From positions 7,456,598-7,520,597 of the forward strand of contig OY365810.1 in assembly GCA_959347315.1 (NCBI GenBank): a DNA stretch of 64,000 nucleotides, given 5' to 3'. The notes under the pieces were generated by a model that saw nothing but the letters and a program-made list of their open reading frames with translations, did not search any database and was not told the origin of the DNA. Each line of letters starts with the position of its first letter. Within the stretch, counting starts at the first letter, position 1. Positions 11,707-22,100 of this stretch are shown piece after piece. A program made the position numbers and the translations under genes. Source of the stretch: Bimastos eiseni (taxonomy: Eukaryota; Annelida; Clitellata; Crassiclitellata; Lumbricidae).

Positions 11707-11980
11707 GCCAAAGATGGCAGAGTTTTAGACTAAGATGTGACACATCCTATCCCCACTGTGTAACTGAATATTCACGCCACCTACCTTGGAATCGATTGTT
11801 GTTGCTCAGATACCACTAAGATACCACTTCTCCAGTCGCCTTGTGTCGCGGCTCGCTTGGCGTCAACCGCGCCTAGTAGCGAATGGAGAAGTGGTTTGTG
11901 TGCTTTGACCACCACACAAACCAAATACACATCGAGATAGGAAGTGTCATATCTTAGTCTACGACTCTACCACCTTTGGC
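11707..11980. mobile_element. Foldback/MITE-like element with ~40-bp inverted ends
   Basis: The left end GCCAAAGATGGCAGAG continues TTTTAGACTAAGATGTGACAC. The right end is its reverse complement with a few mismatches. A second palindrome pair, ACCACTTCTCCA with TGGAGAAGTGGT, lies inside. No transposase is encoded and I see no clear target duplication. Confidence 0.7.
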
Positions 11981-12191
11981 ATAAAGGCGATAATAAACTG
12001 AGGATGGCCTAAGCTGAGTGCAATATAGTGTGCAGCAGGAACAATTGAGGGGCTAAGGAGCAAAACCCTGCGGAACACCAGAAGTGACTGGACAATCGGT
12101 TTCCGTGTCATACCAACAAAATAAGGTATGGCTAGTCTTTGAATGCTTGAAGCTGACACAATAATAGAAACAATAAAAATTATTATATGCA

Positions 12192-15100
12192 CACAACATA
12201 TGCAATTCTAGGTACGTGTATGTGGTGAAATATAGATATATGTAGGCCCTATATATTATAAATAATACATGTATTTAACATTTCACAGCGATGAACTGTA
12301 ATCGAGGAGCTTCCAGCTAAGAACAACAGATGGGGCGCTGCTTGAGGGAATGTGATTCCAATTAGCCGGGTCATCCGACACGGCTGAAAGCATTTCGACA
12401 CGACTGAAGGCATATACATGTAGGTTGACAATATGAATTTCCAGATTACCAAGGGAAAATTCTATGCGTTCAACTCACCGATGTCATACTTATCATACCA
12501 TACAGGACGCTCCAGCATGCAGCCGTCGATAGGCACTATAACCTTAGGCCTACAGTTTCGAATTGAGTCGAAATGGAACCTTGTTTTGGTCGAAAAACAA
12601 AACTGGAACGAAACTGCCAATAACAGTTTTAACCGAGAACGAAATGGGCTCAAACTGATAAATTTGCAGTTTCGGTGCCGAAAACGAAATTCGGTCGTTC
12701 CCTACATCCATAGCACGATTGACTAGGACACGCTCTCCTGTGGTCTGGTTCTACCAATCTATTGTCTCAGGCGCCCTCCCCGTTGGCTGGCACTACCAGC
12801 TCCTTGCCTCAGACGCTCTTCCCTGTGCCTGACAATACCAACTTATTGAATCAGCCACCCTACCCGTGGTCTGCCTATACCAATCGATTGTCTAAGGAGC
12901 CCTTTTCCTTAGGCTTAAGTTAATTTTATACATAGAACAATAATTATTTTTAATATCAGTCGGACCTTGATTGGTGTGGCTGGAATGATGTTAGTTTGGA
13001 AACTGTGCTACGGTTCAGTTTTCCGGATCTATGTCAGGTCGATATTGTGCAGGGGCTTCTACAGGCATATCTGTGGAAGCAGACTGCTTCCAATTCTTCC
13101 TTGGAAGGGGGGAATAACATCCAGTGAATTTGGAGGAGGGGTAAAAAATTAATTAATTAAATTATTGTTAAATTAAAAATTAACTCAAGTATTTGTAAGT
13201 TTAATCTTCAGGTTACAGAACTACTATAGAAAAACCTTCTTTCGTGTGAATTGTCGATCGTGCGCCTAACACCGATAAAAAGATGGCAATGCTCTATCTA
13301 CGAGCCCAGGACACGGATATGTATGCCTACTTCAACTTATGTCGATCATGATGGCCAACGGTAAGAAAACAAAAATCAGCCTAAAAAGCTAAGATCATTA
13401 GGTTAATATATATATATAGGACACCGATAACAATAAATTTGACCATGAATGGAGAAATCTCGTTACCTGGAAAGCACGATCGCAATCCATGCAAAGTGTC
13501 GAGTAGGTGTAAGTGCTGCGCGAAAACACCGAATTTTTTCATTTAGACTACACCAACTCGTCATGGACGCAAAACGGCAAAAGTATGACAGAGACAGCCG
13601 ATCTACCAACAGATCTAAAGAAATGCGATTTCAGTAACTTAGAAAATGTTTCCTGGTATGTAGATGGTGCAATGGTGTGAATTGGCAATATATTCCATTA
13701 TAATGCAGATGGAAGAGCATTCCGGTAGGCATATGCCGATGTCTTCGTAAAAAATCGCAATTCGGTCAGCGCAATTAAAACAAAAGCCAACATAGTTAGT
13801 GAACCAAGTCGTTAGCAGTCGATAAATAGCGACTGGTTCGACTCGAGGGTTTGGCGCAGGAAAGAGGCCGTGAAGGGAACTATACATCACATGTAACTCC
13901 AATCTCGCAATGATAATAATCTTCAAACTTCTAATACGCTACTCGAAAGCCAAGCTCAGAGCACAAGCTAAAGATAAAGAGCGACTGGTTCGACTCAAGG
14001 GTTTGGCGGAGGAAAGCGGCCGTGAAGGGAACTATACAGTACATGTACCTCCAATCTCGCAATGATAATAATCTTCAAACTAATACGCTACTCGAAAGCC
14101 AAGCTCAGAGCACAAGCCTATTCATGAGTAGTGCCTCGAATCAGAGTTGTTCAAAAAGGGGAGTCGAGAGAAGGTCCAGGTCCTATCGCCAAAAAGGCCA
14201 CCACGACTGACAATTGAGCCGTCGTGTCATTTAGGGCGAGAGTGTGAAGGCAAAGGATCGAACTCAAATCCGGTTAGGACTGGACTCATTGGGAAGAGCG
14301 TTATACACGCATTCGCCATTTGCAGCACCTCACTTTAAATAAAAGAATTTTTTAAGTAATATAATTATCTGTACTTTTTTGATAAGAAAGAAAAACAACT
14401 GTCTATCATGGCGTCAACCATGTAGGCCTACAATACTCTTATCCTTGCTTACTTTCCAATTATGGAAAATTAAAATAGGACATTCTGTAGAATCCTGAAC
14501 TGTCCCGGATTGTGGTCACGCTAGTGGCGTAGGCTACCATACCGTCATTCCGTCACCGTATCATTTTCGCCGTCGCGTCATGTGAACAGATCACTGTAAA
14601 GCTCGGCGACAATAAATGGTTCAGGAGCCTATATACATACAAGAAATTACTTTTGATTGAAGAAAAACTATTTAATTTAACCTAATTATCAGTCTGCAAG
14701 TTCCAATAAAAATATAATAAAAATATGATATTCAGGTTAAAATTGTTAACAATGCAACGACTTTATAAAACAGCGTTACCTTGTTTATGGGTAAATATAT
14801 GTTTTGTGCCAACCTCCTAATTATCTAAACTCAAATATAAAGATTTTTCCATCATTGTCCGTTGAGGTGTCAGTCACAAACAGGCGAGAATTTGACTCGT
14901 CCAGAAGAATCCTATATGCATAACGTAATCCACGATTTTCAACTTTCAAGATAATGCTTTTCTTACATTCTAAATCTGAATTCAACAACAAAACTCGATC
15001 GTTGCCACTATCAGCGATCATGACGAATCCATTCCCATCGATGGCCAAACCGTGTGGCTGATTCATTTGTCCGCTTGTGGATCCGGGTTTTCTGCCGAAT

Positions 15101-16467
15101 GACTTCTTAAGGTTTCCATCTGAATCCACCACACACACTCTGTGCAGATGACTACGATCCAAGCCATGACAGACCAAGAAATTACCATTGGTCAGTTTTA
15201 TGGCATCTACTGGATCACGAATGTCTGCACCTGTTAGTAGATCTATTTCACGGATTAATTGTCCATCTGGCGAATATTCGTTCAAAGCATTTTTAAGTAA
15301 AACAACTAGAATGACATTCGATTCATATGTAACAGACATACCGCCTACCCAATCGTATCCTGTTGACCAACTCAATATTAATTTTCCACGTGGATCAACT
15401 TTCAAGATTTTCTTCAATTGACGAGCATGGCCTTTATTTTGGTCAAAGATGTAGAGACATTTATGACGGTTGCAGGATACTATGTTCGATGGACCAATCA
15501 ATTCCTTCAACTTCAATTGACAACGGAAACTGAAATTCTCAGAATCGTATACCTCAATCTTTGAACTGCTTGTACTCACAACAAACAATTCTTTGTCTAA
15601 AATTGTCAATCCAGATATCCGTTGCATTACATCTTCTTCCGCCTTTGTTCTGATCGTGTCAACTAAGATTGGTTCAGATTTGTATTTCTCTGGAAAATCA
15701 TCTGAAAACAGAAACAAATTCTTAATCATTATTACGTCAGTCATCAAACTATTAGACTCCATGTTTTAAGCGGAAACAACTATGACACGAACCATAAGTG
15801 CCCCTCAGGTATACAGTCTAGACTTCTTGAGCTGATCCTTCAGCACCTCTCGGTACCTCTCGGTTATGACGTTCTGCCTCAGTTTGGGCCGAATCGCTGA
15901 CCTCGTCGATCCCGGCATTGAGTCCCTTTGCGCAATTATAGTTCAGGAAAGTGACAGCAGAGCAGAATACACACGAGAGACGCGCTCGCAAAGCTGTCGG
16001 TTTCCATCAGCGTCGCCACTCAGACAATCGCCAAGACGTCTTTCTGAAAATTGTTGTCAATATATCCTTCCGTGAATAACTCCCACCTGGGTCTTGCCGA
16101 GTCTAGATAAGGCTGGTGTTCGCTAGCCGTCCTCTTTTAAAGAGCTATCCTATCATCGGGTTTGCGGTCACATCCTTTATGAATTCCCTCCTTCGCAGGC
16201 GACGGGTCGGAATGCAATAAAGTGGCCTATCGGTCGGAACAATTTCAAACTGATATAGAAGTGCAAGTCATCAAGCCCTGAAAGCTTCAATGGTAGATCA
16301 ACGATCGACGCTGAATTTACTCGCATCAGATTCTAGGAGAAGGTATCGCTCAACATGGACCCGAAACATATCATACATACCAAAAACTATTTACCTGGTT
16401 TGGTTTAGCTGACATTGTTCTCCTTTGGTTTAAGTTCTTTCTATCTCGTCTCCCTCTTTCTGCGTTA
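12192..16467. repeat. Segmental duplication, copy B (pairs with 1-3281)
   Basis: Matches the left edge of the window from its first base and includes the NHL-B gene. Two stretches are absent from copy A. About 12620-13105 holds degenerate ~60-base repeats of the type CTACCAATCTATTGTCTCAG. About 13545-14115 holds a ~150-base tandem duplication starting GCGACTGGTTCGACTC at 13980 and near 13829. A ~75-base tandem duplication lies at 16415-16560, past the edge of similarity. Confidence 0.9.
14821..15762 (-). CDS. NHL-repeat beta-propeller protein, copy B
   Basis: An intact single-exon frame of 313 residues beginning MESNSLMTDV. It is the best preserved of the three NHL copies and defines the likely native start. 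Blade motifs match copy A, with small changes such as VMIADSGNDRVLLL instead of VMVADRGNDRVFLL. No signal peptide or membrane segment is visible, so it is probably cytosolic. No RING or B-box exon is seen in the flank up to the tail exon at 17489. It lies downstream of the CARD gene of unit B on the same strand, in the same relative place as copy A beside the kinase gene. Confidence 0.87.
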   Translation of the reverse strand: MESNSLMTDVIMIKNLFLFSDDFPEKYKSEPILVDTIRTKAEEDVMQRISGLTILDKELFVVSTSSSKIEVYDSENFSFRCQLKLKELIGPSNIVSCNRHKCLYIFDQNKGHARQLKKILKVDPRGKLILSWSTGYDWVGGMSVTYESNVILVVLLKNALNEYSPDGQLIREIDLLTGADIRDPVDAIKLTNGNFLVCHGLDRSHLHRVCVVDSDGNLKKSFGRKPGSTSGQMNQPHGLAIDGNGFVMIADSGNDRVLLLNSDLECKKSIILKVENRGLRYAYRILLDESNSRLFVTDTSTDNDGKIFIFEFR

Positions 16468-16599
16468 AATTTGAAAGTATAGATCTTTATTGTTCTCCTT
16501 TGGTGTAAGTTCTATCTATCTCGTCCCTCTCTTTCTGCGTTAAATTCGAAAGTATAGATCAAACTAAACCGCTTTATCAACTTAATTAAGCCTATAGAC

Positions 16600-17370
16600 T
16601 TAGACAGTTCCTGTCACGCGCGACACTCTGGACGATGACGCTCTATAAAAGCCATCGACCGACAGCAAGGGCATAGAAGGACTACGGATGTAGGTGTCTA
16701 GCTAAAACCTGAGATTGGAGACTTCAAGGAGTTTCGCCGGAGGCAGACGGCCTCAATACAGACGGCAAAAATTGTGCAAAGATCATCGGGGTGTCAAACA
16801 ACGAAACCCGACACTGCGAGGCAGATGTCAGACCCGACTGCCCCTTTCATCTCTATGACCCACAGACAAGAAATTCATGAATCAGTTGAAGATTTGGTCT
16901 GGACCGGCTGGTTGACACGGATCATGAATAGGGGACAATTCCGATACGAACGGCGCAATCTGTTAGGCGGTATAACTGTAGTAATGGAATTCAATGACAC
17001 CAATAAGGCCCAGCCATAACAGCCGCTAGTCAAACAGTAACTGGACACCCCTAGGGATCAGCTGACGGAACGCTAGGGACGCCAAGACCCGACCAACCAC
17101 GGCTTAGGAATAGTTTCAGCAGGCCATTTGTCGTCCAATACAGATACAAGTTTTGCGTCTGGGATGGCGAAGGAGATCGCCTCTAGAAGGATTCATATAA
17201 TGTAGCAAGGAAACGAACGACGACTTGTTTCGAAACTGGGGGATGACGCTAGGTCATTTTGACGACAAGGGTAATCAACGTAATTGGTAATCCCGACGCC
17301 AACGTAAACCAGGGAAACATTTCCAAAGGGACACTACTAACTCCTGTAAGTGTAGATAAGATGAGTGATA
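16600..17370 (+). other. Unit-B-specific insertion with a TATA-like element
   Basis: This stretch has no counterpart in units A or C. It has GC-richer sequence, a TATAAAAG at 16644-16651 and a short open frame at 16774-17019 that I do not recognise (it contains HESVEDLVWTGWLTRIM). It is followed by a TA microsatellite near 17370-17388. The makeup suggests an inserted mobile element, perhaps the promoter end of a retrotransposon, but no long terminal repeat pair or enzyme is visible. Confidence 0.4.
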
Positions 17371-17488
17371 TATATATATATATATATTAAAGGGTCAACT
17401 GACTGAGATCAAAGGCCCATCTGACTGCTTAAAACAAGACACATAAATTAGATTTCATTTGAAAATGAAGAAATCTATATTTTGTAGA

Positions 17489-17697
17489 TTAATATATTTT
17501 CTGAAGAATGATGCCAGCTACAGAAAGAGATTTAGATTCAAAATTCCTACCACACAATGGCCCTAGAAATTGATGTGCATTGGAATTGCTGTAAGACGAT
17601 TCCTTCTCTATTCTCTTATGTGCTGATTGTTTGGCTAGCTCTTTCTTCTTCGTTGTGTCTTGTTGCATCGTAACTTCCATTGGTTCTGTTTGAGCAC
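17489..17697 (-). CDS. Orphan tail exon of unit B (kinase-type tail)
   Basis: Homologous to the kinase tail exons: [37 protein letters not shown], and a slightly longer end reading AGIILQKIY-stop. The acceptor TTGAAAG is intact and in the same phase. No kinase exon is found upstream. The nearest coding exon is the terminal second CARD exon, which has its own stop and no donor. The first CARD exon ends in a compatible phase, so this could be an alternative last exon of the CARD gene. It could equally be a relic. Confidence 0.6.
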
Positions 17698-18710
17698 AGA
17701 AAACTTTCAATTAGAGATAGTACAGTAAGCTTTTAAAGAAGTATTTATTAATGATGAATGGAGACATTATTTGCTCAAAAGTTGTACAATTATAATACAG
17801 AGGTGAGCTATTCTTGGTGGAAGATGCATCAACTTCCAAGAGCCTATTAATATTTCTCCTTTTTTGCAAGGCTCAGTAGGCCTACATTTGCTCAATCATA
17901 AGAATATTTGACCCATTCAAATCTGGCTATGATTCTACAGATAAAAGTTAATAAACTTGAAAGTAATGTATACCATAGCTCTAGGCCATTTCTTTTTGAA
18001 TATTTTTCACGAAAAGACGCTTGACAAAAATACATTGAACATATCTAACATTGCTGCTGATGCTATTATGGCTATGACACTTATGTTCCTAAGGCAGAAC
18101 AGGAGCAAAGGCACAGAAGACAATTCAAAATCAATTAATTCCCATGTCAATTGATCCCCACGTCAATTGATCTCCTGCCTATTCGTCCTAAATGAATCTC
18201 TAGGCTGGACGTCACAAACTTGTAGCTGAGACCTTTAGTAAACAAAGATTGATTTTACATATTTGGAAAATAACAAAGCAATGCCCAGGGTTCATGTCAC
18301 TCGTCCAGGCATGGAGATCAATGACGGGGATCAACTGACGGAGAATCAATTGACGCGATACCAAAGTTTCAGCATGTCATCCAGACCTGAAACACACTCC
18401 ACCCCCGAGTTTCCATTCACCCACACAGGTTGCCCTAACAAGACTGAGCATCATCAAAACTTAGCTAATCCATGGCAACCAAAGGCATACAATTTACCAG
18501 CATCATCGAATCCCATTGCGGAATGTAACTGTTTCATGTGCATGGCACATGTAAACTTCTGATCGGGAAATTATCATTCTAATTTACATTACCATTCAGA
18601 TTCAGTGTAATTATTCTGCAGATGCATAACAACCAGTCAAGCACGCTGGTATCCTAATGTCCAGAAGTGGATTTCTCTGTTCATGTAGACAAGAAATTTT
18701 GTCTTTTTTA

Positions 18711-19120
18711 TCAGCCATTTCTCTTTAAGATTTTAATCTCAAATGTTTCATAATCTTGAAGCAGTAAAGATAAACTACTCATTCTTCTTTTCTCCCTAAG
18801 AATATACTTGCCTTCTCTAATTTCTTGCAAGATATTCAAAATTCGGTCTTGATTTAATTCTCGAAGAGACTCGATGGTCTGATTGTACTGCTTGATGCTA
18901 CCTCGTCTAAGCACTTCCAGCAAGGCCTCATTTTTCTCAGAATTGGTTGGTTTGGACAGAATAAATTCATGTTGTCTCTTGTTGATTATGTCCTTGAAGT
19001 ACATTTTGAAGATTAAGAGCGACGGGTCTAGACCATCAATCAGGGCTTGACGATTTATAATTAGACTCTCCAGTTCATTATGAAACAATGGCCAGAATTC
19101 ATGATATTTCTCCATGAATT
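18711..19120 (-). CDS. CARD gene B exon 12: second CARD-like domain and stop
   Basis: Encodes LIINRQALIDGLDPSLLIFK, then FILSKPTNSEKNEALLEVLR and NQTIESLRELNQDRILNILQ, a clear CARD pattern ending in a basic stretch (KYILREKRR) and a stop. I see no usable GT donor near its end, so it is a terminal exon. Confidence 0.85.
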
Positions 19121-22100
19121 CTACAAATATAAGTTTTGCATTAAATGTACCAAGAAACATATAATGAGCACCACAAATATTTTTAAATATTATTGTACTA
19201 TACAGATTTTTGCTATAAAGGTGACTCTAAAAAATTCAGAATTCCATGGACAGCAATGGTGACAACCAAACAAGTGTATCAAATGGCGAAAGTTGACAGC
19301 AAACTGTTGGGTCACATCAGCCAGAAAACTGGGTTACTTCGGGCACATCGTGAGACAGCCTAAAGTGTGATGTTGGGTATGGTGGAAGGAAGCCGAAGTC
19401 GTGGAAGACCCAGAATCTGCTGGTTTGATAATGTCATGGCGTGGACTGGTTTAAAAGGCACAAGCTTAATGAACATCGTACGAGACAGAAAGCATTGGAC
19501 ATCACTTTCCCATTCATGTAGTCAACCGTCGCAATATGACTATATGACATAAAATTATTTTAGATTATAGGGATGTGAGCTGTTTTAATGCCGCTTACAA
19601 CAAAGTATACATTTTTTTAAAAGTAATATACACACTTTTGTGTATAAGCAAATGAGGTCATTGTAAGACATTCATCCTTTGAAAAACACAATAAGATGAT
19701 TGAATTCCCCATAGATAAATTCTTCGTTGTGAGATCCAGATTCTGGGGAATCACAAACAAACGAAAGAATATTTTCACGGGAATTTTAATTAGGAAGAGT
19801 ATTGAGTGAGTAAAAACAGTGACAGTGACTGCCAGATATTATATCAAGAGCCAAGGCCCTTAAACTTAGGTGTTGCATAAATCAATATAGCACCTCACAC
19901 AGAGCTTGACCTTTGACCTGTCATGCATCATCAAACCATCAGCCATGACGTCACAAGACATCTTCATTCAATATGCTGTTTATTCCCTATACAAGACCAT
20001 TTACCGCCATCTGAATTCAAGTAGTTCACCAAATGCATCTGTCTGGCCTTTTCAAGAGCTGCTGTCAAATTGTCTGCTTTGTTTTTGTCAATGATGTATT
20101 GAAGTAGTTTTCGATTTCTGTCTTCGATCGTTGATGGTTGAGATCGAATCTGATGAAACTCTGCCATTGTGAGATCTTTACTGGCAATCATGATGTCCAA
20201 AAGACCAAAATCAGGGTCTATTCGGTCAACTAGGAACTCCATATGCTTCATAATTAGGTCTGTAAGACTCTCTGATTGAGTTACATAGTCTGAAATATTA
20301 TAAAATACAGTGGTAGAGATATGGCAGGAAATGATGAACCACAGAAATTCTAATACTCCAAAACCAATTGCAATGAACAACGCTGATGAACAATGATGAT
20401 GATGGCTGATGCTAACAGAAGTAATGATGAAAAGAAATTAGGTGTCATCAAGAGTAAAATGCTCGTAATTACTCACCAACATTTATATTAATAGCTTCAC
20501 TAAGATCTGTCCTTAAACTGTCATTTGTTTGAATAGGCTGAAAGGAAAAAATATCATTTAAAATTAATATGTTCTATAAAGCATTCTATTGCAATTGGTT
20601 AATTGACCCTTCAATATCAGTAACTTTTACTCAAAGAATGATTCTACAACACACACATATCAACAAAAAGAGCATGCAAATGAGTAATACATTTCTTCCA
20701 CACAAGTAGAACAGTGAAATGTCAGTACTAAAAACCAAATGAAGAGTATCATCCCGTTTTATACTTAACTAATATTGGTAAGACCTAATGCAGTAAACGT
20801 TCTCGTTTCCACTTTATACCAAAGCAAAACAGCAACAATACTTTCAACACTCTGTGTAGTTTGGCATCTGTATTATAATATGGAATAGCTATTTTGGTCT
20901 ACCATGTGTGCATACTTACTCTGCTCTGGTCCCGCGAAGTTTGTGCATTCGTGGAAATTAAATTCATAGCACTCCATTGCTGTGCACCGTCTTGTAATTC
21001 TGAAGTACCAGTAACATTATACAGAAGAGAGGGTAAACTTCTTGCAGTTGATGGCTGTTCATAACCGTCATTGGGCCCAGACATCCCATGAAGATCTGAA
21101 ATTGTGAAAGAATGTAGACTGTAGTAAAGTCCAATAAAGCAGCATGCCATGTTAAAGTAAATTGTATAAATAAATGAATAATTCTTATATTCATTTCTAA
21201 CCACCCAACAAATTGGGTCATACCAATCAATTTACAGGGTGCAGGAAGCAGGAAAATAAAAGCATATAGCAACACACACAAATAATTGCTACAATGAATC
21301 AATTATATAAACCAGATCGATTTGTACTCAAACAACACATGCCTTTTTCATGTATAGTAAGTATTAACATTCAAGACAAACTGACAATGCCTACACATAA
21401 ACTGGTCCATTATACACATTTCAAGGAAAAAACTGCAGATTTTATAACATAAAATAAATTAAGCTTTTAATTCTTCTTTAGGTAGAATTAAATTTTGATA
21501 CAATGTGCACCTAAAATTTACAAAAGCAAAATGACAATAAAAAATTATATTAAACTATGATACAAAGGCATACAACATTTAAACAATCCTTACCTGAGGC
21601 ATCATTGGCTTTGTTTTGTAAATCTAGAAAACCTGAAGAGTTAATATACATCTGATGCAGATAGTCGACATCCATAGTCCCTGTCTGCTGTGCACCTTCA
21701 AGAGTCACAGGCTGATCATTAAGAAGTGAAGTGAAACTAAAGGTTGTTGGTTGTTGACCGTTAACATCAAGCAATGCTGCTGTATCTGCATTGGGTAGTA
21801 AGCCTACATCAGATGACAATCAAAGCATCGCTCATATAATGATAATTTCTACATGTATCCTATTATGGGCTATTATTAGATTCTCAAAGCACCACAAAAA
21901 TGTTCAGCCATTTAAATTTGTGTTTATTTTCTTATTCAACTCATAATTTCAGAGAGATGAATTACAAGTCAGAAGAAATGCCAAGACTAAACACTAGTAG
22001 AAAAATAAAGCAATTGAGTTGTACCCCAAAATTAAACAAACTGGGATTTCCTGTCCTTGATATGGTTTATGTTTTGTAATCGCAATACTAAAAATCCATG

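Noticed and set aside
20964..21302. 112-residue hydrophobic minus-strand frame resembling a membrane protein
   Set aside because: It is another frame across the 20920-21095 linker exon and its intron; the phase-consistent CARD gene frame explains the conservation.
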